Below are positions 11,250-23,778 of a stretch of 64,000 bases of DNA, piece after piece. Position numbers and translations under genes: made by a program. Source of the DNA: Xanthoparmelia taractica (Eukaryota; Ascomycota; Lecanoromycetes; Lecanorales; Parmeliaceae). The stretch spans positions 62,001 through 126,000 of the forward strand of contig JANQBS010000053.1 of NCBI GenBank assembly GCA_033085395.1, given 5' to 3'. The stretch's first letter is position 1, and each line of letters opens with the position of its first letter. The notes beneath the pieces were generated by a model. That model searched no databases and was not told where the DNA came from. It saw only the letters and a list, made by a program, of their open reading frames with translations.

Positions 11250-12945
11250 ATGCTCCGACGCCATCTATCGATTCTGATATTGGGCTGCTTGGCTTTACAC
11301 ACCCTCACTGTAGCTGGGCTTATCGCGCTACCTGGGCAGTCTACTGACCTTTCTCACAAGGAAACATCATCTCCGCGCAAAAGACAACCCGCTACCATCC
11401 AGGAGCAAGGCAACATCAATGCCGTATCAACACCAGGACAGCAAACGCAAAACGCTACCAGCACTGCAGGCAAAGGGAACGGCACAGACCCGGATCCTGG
11501 TGTTATAACGAACCCTGGCGTAACACCGATATCTGAAGAGGTTAACTGTACGGACCCGACCACAGGACGCGACAACAAGTGCTGGGAGGAACTGAAACTT
11601 ACCCAGTGGGTGGAGGACTGGGTGGACACCAATCCTTGCTATGAAGGTGAAGCGTTTGCATCTTGCTTCTTGAGAAAAGAAGGCTTCCCCGGGCTGGACT
11701 GCACTGGAATCAAGATCGATGCATGTACAGCTCCGCAAGGCGACAATGTCCTGACCAAGCCAGAGGTGTTCTATGTTGCCTACAACATATACGGTATCTC
11801 GCTCACCCCTTTGAAACCAAGTTTGGAAAAGCGTACTGAGAGGCATACTAGGGGTCAATCAATTCTTCCTCTCGTGGTGGACTGCCGTTGGTAATGCCGC
11901 GAGCATCGCTTCAGAAAATATTGGTCAGATCGTGCAAATGCTCGATCCCCTCAACAATGCGAATACCATCCTAGACGATGTCCTGATCACCCTGACGGGT
12001 GTCTTTGCCCTGGTCCCGGGTCTCGGATACATGGTACATGACATCGAGGGTTTCACAGAAGGATGGATCGCGTTCGCTCAAGTCTTAGAGAATGCGCTCT
12101 TCGTGGTCCCCCAAATCGGGCGATGGATCTTCCCCATTGATTCCGTAACGTCGCAGGTGATACAGATGGCCGCTCTCTCTACCCAAATGGGCGCCATCAT
12201 CCAAACAGTCCAAAACAACCTCAACAAAACCCTCGTCGACGTAATGCAAAACACCCCCATGTTCCTCGCCTTCGCGAGCCAAGGCAACTTCTCCGCCTCC
12301 GCCCCCTCCCTCCCAGACCAAACGAACTACCTCCTCTACGCCTTCAACACCTACATCATCTCGCAAGCGCTGACAGGCAACAATATCTACGGCGTCATCG
12401 GCCTCAACAGCAACCCGCAAGCCCTCTCCTTCAACGGCACCACCGTAAACCCCGCCTACGACTTCTCCAAAACATGCGCAGGCTACAACGAGCAAAACAT
12501 CTGCGACGCCTGGTGGTACAGCGGCCGGTACGCCTCCGCCTTCTCCCTCGATGACTTCTCCCACCCAGACCGCAACTACGGCGACATCCTCGCGACCCTC
12601 TTCGCAAACTACACCACCGGCGCCCTCCTCTTCGACGGCGCCTACGCCTGCAACGCAAACGGCAACTACGGCCAGCCCGTCAACGTAACCGTAAATGCCG
12701 CCGGCGTCAATACAGGGTGCCTGTCGCAGCTGCGCATCCTGACGTGGGATATGAGCTGCGATGATCCGCTGTATCGGACGAGCGTGGGGTGCGAGTTCCT
12801 CGAGGCGCCGAGGCAGGATGGGTTTTTGGGGGATTGTAATGAGGGATCTATCTATAGTGTTATGGATGAACCGGTGTATTGCGTGCCGTATGGGTATTTG
12901 GGACCGCTGGTTACGAGTAGGGAGTATAAGCTGCAGCGCAGTTAG
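11250..12945 (+). CDS. Large secreted protein of unknown function (DUF7872-like)
   Basis: Two exons, 11,250-11,793 and 11,852-12,945, joined by a 58-nt GT..AG intron, give 545 aa. The N-terminus MLRRHLSILILGCLALHTLTVAG is a good signal peptide, followed by a Ser/Thr/Gln-rich low-complexity segment to about residue 90. A conserved-looking module follows: CWEELKLTQWVEDWV, then NPCYEGEAFASCFLRKEGF and LDCTGIKIDAC. The next roughly 100 residues are hydrophobic (VFALVPGLGYMV and similar), then a glycosylation-site-rich C-terminal part with conserved cysteines. The layout matches a fungal family of secreted proteins that I believe carries the name DUF7872; this was not checked. Neither catalytic nor membrane-anchoring motifs are evident. 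It is the first of several secreted-type genes in 11-24 kb. Confidence 0.75.
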
Positions 12946-15824
12946 CGTGCGGGCGTGCGATCTCAATGGGGGGTTTTGCATATAGATCTGGGATGTTGCT
13001 TAGAGTGGAGATCGCGGCTCATGCGCGCGGGAGCAATTGATGGGTTCGAGAATTGAGGGGTCTTGTCACCACACAAGCATATTTTCTTCCTGGCGTAGGG
13101 TATTCGCCATGAGTCCGCAAACGACAACCTACTTCGTACATGCGCTTCAAACCAAGCTCCTCCCCACTCGCCTTTCCACTTACTCTACCTACTTAGCCCC
13201 CGAGAAACACCCCTCCCCCCCCCCCCAACAGTTATATTCTCTCCCCCCTCCCCCTTCCCCACCCTTCCTTTCGGCCCCAAGCAGATTCCCACTCACTTCC
13301 AGCACCCCTAGGCCATCGCCATACCCGAAAAAGAGGCCCCCTAGCCTCGCCTCGCCTCCCCTCCCTATAAGCGCCACAACCCAAAACCCACAACCTGCTA
13401 TAACCCGCGCACTTCCAACACCGTAGCACATATCACAATCTCCCCTCCCCTTCCTCTCCTCTCCTCTCCTTTCACCTACATACGTCACAAGATCACAAAC
13501 GATCCTTCTTTCGCCGCACATGCGTGCATACATACATACATACATGCCTGCACTGCTGTCGGACGGTGCTGGGTGTGCGGAGTCTCTGGTTCAGACTCTG
13601 GAGCTAGGATAGCTTGAGTGCCTTTAATTTCATTTTGGTTTTGGCACTTTGTGATGTGGCAGAGATGATTGTAGCCAGGCCAGTGCGCCGCTTAATGTAC
13701 ATTGAGCACACATTCAACATGTCTCTCAGTCCGGCTCAAGTGTCTCATTGAGCCTACTGCCAACAAGGTTCCATCTATGACCCTTCCTTCCGCACGTCAC
13801 CTCCTCCCTTCCTCGCCCCCCCCCCAACCCCCACCACGACGCTCTGGCAACCTATCTTCTCGCCTCGAAAGCCAAGCATAGCCATGAATCCGACGCCCCA
13901 GCTCAAGCAATCAGACCCATCAACCCAAATCACCTCTCCCATCCACTTTAAGCCAAATCTGCCAAAGCCTTGATCCAAGCGCCCTTCTCATTCCCCCCCC
14001 TTTTTTTTTTCGCGAGCACCATCGGAAACAGCACGAATTTACCTACCTGATGAACCTAGCTAGATTCTGTTTGACCAGGCTTTCCATGGCTCTCTTGTGA
14101 TCTCTGAGAGGAAGGGGACAAGGTCGGAAATTAGAGCTGGCTCCGACCACGCTCATTTGGCGCATCGTGAAGGGTAATGATTTAGTTTAATGAGTTTTAC
14201 GAGTGCATGGTGTGTATGATATTAGAGCTTCTGTGTACGGGTCTGAAGTCTGATGTAGAGAGCAAGGCTTTCCTATACTTTCTCATATTATAGATTACTT
14301 CTTGATTCCACCCCGAGGGAATGTGTGACTGGGCCCTTTTAGCCGACAATAGAAGTTTCATTGTGTGTTGTCTAGACCGGTAATACGGAAACGCAGGCAA
14401 CGAAACACGTCAAAACCATGGAGGTGCCCCATATATGCATCTGCACGACAGGAAAGTAACTCGACTCCCTTATCACTGATCCTTTAGACCGATTCCACGC
14501 AGAAAATATTCGGCTGCGGCCCATCTGGCCCTTGTATAGCCCAAAACGTTTGCCTTTGACAGCTTGCCTTCTAAATACAGTAGCGGGGCGCCGAAGATTT
14601 CTGGCACCTCTCCTAGGTCCATCCAGGACAGGGACAGATTACGGGATCTTTCGAAATTTGGCATACCTTGAGTATGTGGCAGACACTCGGCACGATGCTT
14701 TTGAGAAACCGAGCCGTGAGAGACCCAGCTCGCGGAGCATCAGCGTGAAAGAAAGTGAGAGAAAGGGAAAGAGATTAAGCGCCACTATCACACTAGGGGT
14801 CATTCGGGAACACTAGCTAGCCCAACCACACATACCTAAAGGGAAAAAGACAAAGAGCCAGTCAAGCCGTCGTGTGTGTCAGAGTGAACAGGACCCTTCT
14901 CGAAGACAAAGGCAACGAAGACAGTCATCAAAAGAAACACCCGTAACTCTTCTCCATATGCACTGTCATTACCTCCTCGAAATTTATATACCTCAGCGTT
15001 CTACAGCACAATTCTTCGTCGAATCGAGCATGCAGTGGGCATATCACAATATCGAACAAGCATACCAGAAAAAAACACAAAAGCCTGAGGCGAGCGCACA
15101 AGGGGATGCTAAAGAATTTGGGGCAGAGTGCCTACGCCAGAATTCAGAAGATCCCCAGCGTAATGCCCAAGACCCGATCCTCTTCGCAGGACCGCTCGAG
15201 TCTTTAGGGGACGGCAACAATGTCGCATAGAACAGCCTACATATGAGAGATTTTTGCTTACACGGTGTATGCACGGCTCGAAACTTCAAGTCGAAATTTC
15301 GGATTATAGCCCCCTTCATTCCCCCTGTGCGATGGGGGAGACCGAAGACGGACGCCCCTTAACACTGTTCGCCACAGCCTGGTGTGAGGCACATTCAGAG
15401 GTAGCCGACTAGCCACAGCCGTACATCCGACGAGTGTTCCGAGTGATCTAACCTACCGTCCGGCGGTTACTTTAGGAGAGATGCTCGCGAAGTGGATGAA
15501 GGACAGATTCCACGGACAGAAGGATGAAAGTGATGTCTTAGCTAGTTTTAAGAGACTAGTTGAGGATGTTACAACTACACGTCAGTCATTGATTGCTTGA
15601 TTGATCGAATGGTTGTCAGGGTTGGAGTCCACTCGGGAACCTCACTGGCAAGTGGAGAAAAGATGTCGTTGCGAGGTATCGGAGGTCCGAGGCGCAATTT
15701 GGGTCGCAGTCTGACTCGAGGTGATTCGGAGGCTCAATTTTGTACACCTGCGTTGATAACAGATATCGCTCGCAAGCATCTGCATCACATATTCACAAGA
15801 TTTACTAAAATACCCGCTGTCCAC
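12946..15824. other. Spacer, 2.9 kb without a supported gene
   Basis: Rich in pyrimidine tracts (C runs near 13,205-13,260, CCTCT repeats near 13,455-13,475, CATA repeats near 13,527-13,545, a T run near 14,002-14,011). A minus-strand frame at 14,473-14,664 (ending YFLRGIGLKDQ) and a plus-strand frame at 14,874-15,230 have fairly protein-like composition, but no motif or splice context supports them. Confidence 0.45.
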
Positions 15825-17480
15825 TCAAGCCTGCTGCACACTCTTTATTCGGCCCGCTATTTCCTGCACCCATTCGTGCGCTTCCAATTCTCTGATACCA
15901 ACCTCATCTGGGGTCGCGGGAAGCGATTTCTCCATCACGGCCAGCTCAAACACTTTTGCCTTATCGTTGCTTAGCTCACACCGTGTAACCTGGACGTTCA
16001 TTTTGGCCGCTTCACGATGCTTTGAACTCTGACAGTCAGTGCCAGACTGAGAAGAAGTCCAAAAACGCATGAGCCGATCAGGGCTGCGATCGAGCCGCCG
16101 CTGAGCGCCTTCTTCTGGTTTGCAGTTGCGGCAGGATCTCTGGTCGTACTGGGCGCTGTGCCGGTGCTGCTTTTTATGGTCTCAACATCCTGATAGCCAG
16201 TCAAAAGTACTCCTAGGGGTTTCTGCGAAAAGCCGCCCGCTGGAGTTATGACGCTGGCACCGCCACTCGCTTTACCACCTATGACTGCTGAGATTTTTGG
16301 AGGTATCTGATAAGGTGCTGCGCCTGCCACAGGGCCGTAATTGGTGGACCAGTAATGGCTGTCCATAGAGAATATTCCCAACCCCTACGCCAACTTCGAC
16401 GTTGTGTCGCCGCCTGAGGAATCGTATGGTCGAGGATTGTTCTAAATTGGTGTAATACAGCGTATGACTAGCACTGTGTTTCTCCCAATGAGAGAGCAAT
16501 GATGGCGCGATCGCTGGTTGCTCTCTTGACTGACTCGTATCCATCGGAAAGCCGGGATTGACAGAACGTACACACCGCCGTCCGGTCCACCGAAGCTATT
16601 TTCCCCAGCCGCCGAAGACGTAGATTGAGTGACTGCTTTGATCAGGAACGCTGGTTACAACAGAGCACCCACTATATTGCCAACGTGGAGTGTCTCCAGC
16701 GGTACTCTGCTGATACCATACTTGACCGCCAATGTCGTACATAGAGACACTGCTCAGATCCCATTGCACAGATGGATCCTACTCATCTGTTACAGCTTTC
16801 TGCGAATGTTGGAATGTCCACCAAAAGCGACAAGTACCCCGTGCGAGCCAATAGATTCAGTCAAAGTCATGAAGCCGGCAGCTGCGGTACCGTTTTCATT
16901 GATGCTAAAAATAGATTAATTATAAAAGGTCAAGGATCCTTCCTCAAAACCCAAAAGACCTTGGTCCATGTATGGTGTGGCACCCGGAAGGGTCCAACAC
17001 CGCCCAAGTAGTATGCTATGAACTGGAAGAACTTTGGACATTCATGCCAATGATTGAACAATTCACAGAAACACCGCTAAGACCTGCCATGCTCCATGTG
17101 CCACTTCCTATATCGTACTGCCATACGCCACCTGGGGGCAGTACAGTTAGGGCGCCGATAGCGGGATACGCGACGCTAATGCCGCCACCATAGAGATAGA
17201 GGCTGGAATTGTCGGCGAACATACTTCCATCATTCATTGTCGGTGGGCTTGAGTTTTGAATGGTTCCATGCTTCGACATGTGGCCCCATATCGACGTGTT
17301 TGCATTGCTGAAAGGCTTAGACAGGTCGATTGTGTCCACGGTGCTTGGTATAAGCACAGAAAAATTGCCGTTCATGAGCTGAAAGATGTCAGCCAACTCT
17401 TCAAGAACCACGAACTACCTTGGAAGCACAGAACCGTTCGCAACTCTCCACCGTCACTATAGAGTATGTTATTGGTTACG
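15825..17480 (-). pseudogene. Broken galactose-oxidase/kelch-repeat protein gene
   Basis: Read on the minus strand, the body of a fungal kelch/beta-propeller membrane protein is recognisable in order: SVLIPSTVDTIDLSKPFSNA, SSLYLYGG, GVWQYDIGSGTWS, GVLVAFGG, MYDIGGQVWYQQSTAGDTPR, SIYVFGGW, GGPDGGVYVLSIPAFRWIRV, GLGIFSMDSHYW, VIGGKASGGASVITPAGGF, a transmembrane segment IAALIGSCVFGLLLSLALTV, and a cytosolic tail ending ELEAHEWVQEIAGR. The frame is broken: TAG codons at 16,442-16,444 and 16,385-16,387 stand where the flanking frame is otherwise continuous. An extra A in the A-run at 16,599-16,602 shifts the frame inside FGGW. Another shift occurs just after the membrane segment near 16,030. The stops fit CAG-to-TAG changes, the C-to-T type made by RIP. 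Sequencing error is possible for the A-run but not for all lesions. Confidence 0.75.
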
Positions 17481-18834
17481 ATGATCGAATGGAAAATTCG
17501 ATTGTAATAGAAGAAATATAATAGCTAGTTGGAAAATGGACAAAAGGTCGCACATGGCCAACGTTGCACATATCAGCGCTGCTTACTAAGCATTCCAGAT
17601 TTTTGTTGGATTGAGCATGAGATAAGACGAGGTTTTCCAGCTCGGATTGGCATGGCGTATTGCTATGTCATCCATCAGAGGACGAGAAGGAGGTTTCAGT
17701 TTGATTGCCTTCCCGACTAATAACAAGATAGGCACAGGATGGTGAGACTAGAGGTGAATCTAGACTACATGTGCTCTGGAGACGAGATGATTGGAACGCA
17801 TGTGCGTGGTCCATATTTGGTGACACATGGGTAGGTAGGGCCGCGGCCGCACTTCCCCCATGGGGGGCGGAAACAGAGGGTCTCTTCCAGCTTGAAGAGG
17901 CTCAAGCCAAAAGATTCTTCCAATGTGGGGGTCAAGCGTAAAGACAACTTCAATCAGTGAATGTTGACCAATTGCGAATCTAATGCAGCGACTGGAGCTA
18001 CCTAAGATGCTGAGGCTACCCGGCCTTAGGCTGCACTGCGGGCGAGTTACATAGAACGGTATCCCGGCAATGTTTGGATTAATACCCTCACTTTGACGGA
18101 TTAACTGGATGTAGTGCTGGTGATGAAAAGTTTTTTTACGGAAACTCTACGATGTGTCAAGTTACAAGCGCTGAGCCTTCAGGGATCCCTAGACGGACTT
18201 GGCGCCAAGCGGTTCTTCTCGGAACCATTCAATATACCCGCCATTCATATGCCTTTTCAATAAAGCACAGTGCTGCATTGTGACACTTCTTTCCTTGCTA
18301 TCGTCGAATAAGAACATAAATATCCTTGGCAAGATATAATACCGTGAGCGGCGTCGCGGCGATGAGACTGACCAGTAACTGCAACGAGACGCTTTGATAT
18401 GCACTAACCTTTGGGTTATCAATCGTGACCGTGGCTTTGATGTATTTCTGCTAGAATAGCATGGATAGAACAGTTCAGACGAGATGAAGAACGCAATAAA
18501 GTGTCAAGGAAGAAAGATAGTATCGGTAGCCAGGGGCGTGACGGTGAAGTATGATATCAGACCAACTAGTTGGTAGGTGGGACTGGAAGGGAGTAGTAGT
18601 AAGTGGATTCTGTCTGCGCCGCGCGTCCATCGTCAACAGGGACCACTCACGGTCATTCTCCGCTGCGCATTGTTTGAAACAACTAGCGCTTGCTTTATCC
18701 TTCATGCGCTGCTTTCTCTTATTCGCGCCTACAGCGACACGCGTCTTCTCATGATGCACTCGGACCCGAGGGTGAATGAAAAGCCATCACACGACACATA
18801 TGAGCCTCGGTCACTGCGACCATCCATCGGCAGA
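17481..18834. other. Spacer, no gene seen
   Basis: Holds whatever 5' end the broken kelch gene had and the promoter of the secreted cysteine protein. Minus-strand frames at 17,765-17,953 and 18,189-18,422 are short and have no recognisable motif. Confidence 0.45.
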
Positions 18835-20154
18835 ATGGGGCAACGTTCGATTTGTTCTCACAATTGGATTTCTCAGAGACATCTGAGATATCGATGTCTG
18901 CATCTATTCTTCCTCTTTGCCACAGGGCTCGGACTAAGCCCACCCCTTGCCAATCCAGCTATGGATCCCCAGCCTCCGTCTTTATCAATTTTCAATACTT
19001 CGGATGCATTTCCCCCAATACCATCCACTTCGAGTGCTCACAACAATTCAAACCCAGAAAGTGCGCTGTACTTAGATGACGACGTACAGCTCTTGAACGT
19101 TACCGATGACGGCATCGAATGCAATGGCGGCTTGTACGGGCGTGACCTAGATAAAGACAGCTGTATTGACGCTTGGAGAAGGATTCCTACGGACAACGAA
19201 TTCGTTACTTACGGCCCGCGAGCGCAAGGTCATTTTGAGGCTCCCCTACCAATCCGGTTCCTCAGCTGCAAGTCCCCACCCTGAATCTCACTGGCATAAT
19301 CAGATGTTGTTCCGGTATGCTAACATCTTGGTCGCAGCCGACGGTAAGTGTGCTATCGATCTCAGACAAGGACAAAAGAGCGTCTGGGACGTCGCAAGGA
19401 ACGCTGAAGTCTCGGCTGCTGCAAAAAGACTACTGGACGCCTGCGTGTTGCGGGAGCGAAGGGGAAAGATTTATAGACCACTTGGCGGCAGACTTCCGCG
19501 TGTAGGTTCGTAGAGTATCTGGTTTTCCACTCACTAGAAGAGCCGCCCGGCCTGGATACTCCCTTTTTCTTAGGCATTTGAAAGCTGACGAGCGTTTGAC
19601 CCTCGCATTCCAGGTAGAGACGGCGGACTCAGTATATACGTCAAAAAATATAGCGCCGATGTAGAGTGCGTCGCCGAGCCACCGTTCGATGACCACGGAG
19701 GATGCTCAAAACTCGTGAGCACATTGCAGATCGGTCAATCTAATCTCATCTTCACACATGAGAGAACAAGTTCTTCAAAAACTATAATCATTCCACAAGG
19801 GGGGAAGAAGATAACAGATGGTGAGTAGTAAAATATAAACCACATCCGTAACACACCTTTGCCTTGCCCTTGCCCTTTCCCTTGCCTGAATAGCCGTTAA
19901 TCCATTAAAGGGAACTCGCCAACCTGTACTGCAACCATTGACCTCGTGGATGCAACTACGGCGAGGAGTACTTGGTTTGACCTTTGGGCGGCAGCTGTGG
20001 CGGTCAATGAGATGTGCGTTAAGAAAGGAAAAGCGGGTATCTCATTTGGCCAAGGTAAGTCGTCCATTGCTTTTTCTTTCTATTGCCACTTTCACGCTAA
20101 TGGCTCATAAACCTAGGTCTTAATGTTGGGCTGATGATTTCCCTGGGGCCATGA
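18835..20154 (+). CDS. Secreted cysteine-containing protein of unknown function
   Basis: Five exons rebuilt from phase and composition: 18,835-19,267; 19,338-19,505; 19,614-19,820; 19,911-20,054; 20,117-20,154; 329 aa. After about 18 residues comes a hydrophobic signal-like segment (CLHLFFLFATGLGL). The mature part has conserved-looking blocks: IECNGGLYGRDLDKDSCIDA, FVTYGPRAQG, LPIRFLSSDGKCAIDL, RDGGLSIYV, CTATIDLVDA, WFDLWAAAVAVNEMCVKKG, and the C-terminal GLNVGLMISLGP. Many fungal genomes carry families of small secreted proteins with this C-G-x-x-Y-G-R...SC...LP-x-R-x-L-S-x-D-G-x-CAI pattern; none that I know has an assigned activity. Intron 1 (19,268-19,337) is a GC-AG intron. The donor of intron 2 is uncertain by a few codons (19,500 or 19,506), and a start upstream near 18,752 is possible. 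Confidence 0.62.
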
Positions 20155-20640
20155 TTCTGCAGCATAAAACTGTTTGTGAATATAGGCACGTGAGCCGGTC
20201 TGACTGATCAGGCTACAATTCACTAGTCCACGCTTGAAGGTCTGAGTGGATGTAGGTTAGATCGGCCAATTGTTGATTTCACTGGCGCCATGACTGTCAA
20301 GGATCAGTAACCGGTGGCAATTATGGGTGGTATGTATCATTATTCTTCAGCAAGATATGTGCGCTGCCAAGCCATCTAGCTGGCCTGACCGGTTTGACGG
20401 GGTGTGCGCTATGTTGTACCGTGACAGTGACCATATCCTTGTTTCTGTTTACTATCCCATTCGCTGGCAAAAATGGTTCAATATTCCTTGGCATCCCCCA
20501 CCAAAAATATTCAATTATCTATCTACCAGGAATAGCATTGATATGCTTCATCCAATACGCAATATGGTTACATATATGAATCTCATATAGCTTACAGCCA
20601 TATACACCCCTTAAGACTCGCTGTCGCCGTTTTCTTTTGG
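20155..20640. other. Left flank of the AT-rich block
   Basis: Normal base composition. A plus-strand frame up to 20,579 encodes two strongly hydrophobic segments (ALCCTVTVTISLFLFTI and SIIYLPGIALICFIQYAIW), like two membrane helices, but it has no plausible start or neighbour exons, so it may be a fragment. A roughly 25-nt sequence at 20,196-20,220 (containing TGATCAGGCT) recurs imperfectly near 22,532-22,556, on the other side of the AT-rich block. Confidence 0.35.
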
Positions 20641-22450
20641 TAATTTCACGTGAGGAGATAGAATTATGAGATAGCTTTATTAGGGCCTTTCTAGGCTTAA
20701 CTGAAGGTATTTTTCTCTCAGTATAAGAGCAAACTACGTATATCTTAACCTTATTATCTATACGTTCCAGCTGATTATAATCTATCGAATTTATTAAATA
20801 TACTCGTGATGATAGAGAGGTCTAAATAGAGTAGGTTTTTTCGAAGAGTCTCTCAGATCGCTTAAATAATTGATTAGTAAGTTTAATACGAAATTCTCGT
20901 TAACTGTAATGAATTTATAATTGATGAGATCCCTTAGATATATAACGATATATTATATAGTTGTTTATCACTGTGATATCTAGGAGAAAGTACTATAATG
21001 ATTTTTAACTCTTAAGATACACTCTTTATGTGAAGTAATAACTTCGCAATTAATTAGCATTATCCACTCTATTTATATAATAATTATATATATTAATAAA
21101 CTCGGAAATATCGAGTTCTTTAGTGATCATTTTCCCAAAGATAGCCCTAGAAGTATATGCATTTGTGACTGTTTTTGCTGATCTGCGACGGAGACGACTT
21201 TCTTTTCTCAGGCTATTCGATATGATACTTATAAAGAGTATTATATTTTGATTCTTTTAGGCGAATTGCATTATTCTTTTATCTTTAGATAAGTATTTAA
21301 ATAACTTCTCTCACTCAAGAATAGATATTTATTTAATCTTAAGATTCGCAAGTTGCTAATTAAGACCTCTATTAGGCTTCTAATGTTATTTTTAAGCCGT
21401 TATTTTCTCTTTTATCTTTAACTCTTCTCTACTTATTTTTATAGTACGTATAATTTTAGTAGCTTTAAATTCTTTCTTATTAAGCTATAATAACAATCGC
21501 GCTGACGTAAAGAGATTATCTAATTATACGATATGAGAATAATTTTTAATAATATCTTCCTGAGATAAGAGATCGAGAATCACGGCTTAAGTTTGATTGA
21601 ATCTTAGTTATTTTGTCCAGAAGTCGTAAAGATTCTAAGATCTATTTCCCTTATTTTGGCCCTTAGCATAATATAATTAATTTAGAACGTAGTCTTAATT
21701 TGCTAGAACTTAGATCTTAAAGTCTTCTGAAGTAGACTTACTCGAGATATTAATAATTTCTTTTGCACGGTCTATAAATCTCTGAATTATCTTATTCACA
21801 GCTAGATGAGTATCTATTTTTTAGTATTTCTTATATATCAATCGAAGAGTCTCACTTAATAATTCTAATTTCGCAAATAAAGTCTCTTATTGGCCTGGGT
21901 GTGACTCTAAAATATAAAAGAATCTGTTAATTTGTTGCTATCTTCTAAGATTGATATGCTTTAGAATTTACTCATAAATTAATTCTTTTAGAGAATCGAT
22001 ATTTTAGAACTCAGGAATACTTAATTTAATGTGCAATTTTATTTAAATTGAAGCTCTTAAATAGGCTTGAAACTCTTAAATAGTAATAAGATATTAGAGG
22101 CGAGATCTAGGCTTCTCCGTATTCTCCGTATTCTCTAACTAATTATTCAGAAAAGTATACTAATTGATATGGCGTACGAGTGTTTTTATGACTTTATTAT
22201 CAAAAAATAAGTTAAATATAGTATATAAATTATTCGAAGTAATGATATTAGGTAATTGACTAATATCCTTGGCTTATGATTTCTTGATCTTTATTGATGT
22301 GTATTTGAGTAATCGCCAGGGTCTTGAGGGACGGCCTTTTGGAGTGTTAGAAGGCTTTGGATCCTTCTTTATATGGTCTAGATTATTTGATATCTTATTA
22401 CGAGGTATATTGGTGAATCAATAATGGTGGATGTGAACGCGTTGTTATTT
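20640..22450. repeat. AT-rich RIP-like block (probable mobile-element relic)
   Basis: About 1.8 kb where composition changes abruptly from roughly balanced to strongly AT-rich, with very many TA steps, stops in all frames and no long open frame. Both edges are sharp. Islands like this in Pezizomycotina are normally transposon copies destroyed by repeat-induced point mutation (C-to-T, mainly at CpA). No residual transposase or reverse-transcriptase motif was recognisable, and no terminal repeats were found apart from a weak 25-nt similarity between the flanks. Mobile-element origin is inference. Confidence 0.65.
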
Positions 22451-22687
22451 TTTGATTTTCGTGTTGCGGGGCGGAGAGTAGGGCTGAGCCCCTGAATATT
22501 GAACCATGCCAGCGGATGGGATACATATGGGCCGGTTTGGTTGATCAGGCTTCAAGCGATTAGCCAACTCAATTGATGTTGATTCGTACAGATGAGAGTT
22601 GGGTAACGTAAGAGTGTGATAATCCAGTCATTCGCTCTAGTCGATAGGCCTCGAACGATTTGACACTGACAAACACATTCACAACTC

Positions 22688-23778
22688 TCAATTTGTGTTA
22701 GAAAACTGCAGAAAGACCATCAGTACTGCTGAATACCTGCGTGAGCATCAGCCACAAACACATTCTCGGCAGGACCATTTTCACAGGAGACACTTACGCA
22801 GCAGCCGCGGCCAAAGTCTCAAACGGTTTCGCTCCCGTGGTAACGGACAACAAAGCGACAAACAGCACGATGAACGCTGAAATCACAGCAAGTCTTGCGG
22901 TCAACCCTCCAAGGAAAGCCAATATCCACAGCGGAGCAATAAGCATGATGAGGCCCAGACTCATGATGAAAGCGACAATGAAGCGGTCAATCTTTTCGTC
23001 GGAAAAATAGTGTACGTTCTCATCCTTGCTTGCTATAGGGTCGTTGGTCTTTTGCCGCCACAATCCGAGCAGGCGGAAGCGCGAAGAATGATCGAGCAAG
23101 GACCGAAGCGGGCTATTTGGTGGTCCGGGCACGAGAGAGAAAAGATCCGCAGTGTGGTTAATATAGTCTGTTTCTTCAGCCGAGATTGCATTTCCATTAT
23201 TGTAGAACCAGGTTTTGAGACTGCTGATGTCTGTCTTTGGCACCGCTGGCCGTGCTCGGATTTGGGAATGCTGAATAACGAGTTCATCTGGAGCACTATA
23301 GTCAATATCTGCCTGCGTAGAAGAAACGAAGAGAGAGTGCATAAGCAGCGCCTATGGATCTGCTGTGCATCAATCGAGGCAACTGCAGTGCCAATCTCGA
23401 GCCTCCTCCTCAGACCGCAAAAGAAAAAAGCCAGGACTGACTATACTCCCGCAGTAAGTGCTGAGCTTGGCACACGAGAACCTGTCTGTCCTCTTGAGTC
23501 TCGTGTCTGAAAGATCCATTATCTATATCCGGTGCATCCTTCTCCCGCGTCCTCTTCTCTAGTGCCTCTAGATCTTCTTCCAAGCGCGAGAGCTGATCCT
23601 GCAGTCCCAGGAGGACTCTGGCGGTCAAGGCACCGAACCTTCTAAAAATGAAAAAATCGTTATCGGAAGCGACGAGTGCTGAGAAAGATTGGTAACCAAT
23701 GTACTTCCAAGGTTTCGCATCGATGTCTGCTCGGCTTGGCTGCCATACTGTCGTGTGGCTTTGCAGTTCGAAAGCCAT
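22688..23778 (-). CDS. DUF6594-type membrane protein
   Basis: Three exons on the minus strand (23,778-23,442; 23,308-22,798; 22,736-22,688), GT..AG introns in phase, 298 aa. The N-terminal half has the family-like DNDFFIFRRFGALTARVLLG followed by a charged coiled-coil-like segment (LQDQLSRLEEDLEALEKRTRE). The C-terminal part has two or three membrane helices (FIVAFIMSLGLIMLIAPLWILAF; LAVISAFIVLFVALLSV; a short last one YSAVLMVFLQF). This order, FRRFG helix then coiled coil then C-terminal helices, is that of the fungal DUF6594 family, whose role is unknown. The intron-1 acceptor was chosen for phase. It lies just beyond the AT-rich block. Confidence 0.8.

Noticed and set aside
12085..12981. 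298-aa open frame on the minus strand
   Set aside because: Antisense to the secreted-protein gene; rich in G, V and E with no motif, a shadow of GC-rich third positions.
20394..20579. Hydrophobic open frame taken as a transporter gene
   Set aside because: Only about 60 residues with two helices, no start context and no neighbouring exons; left as a note in the flank entry.
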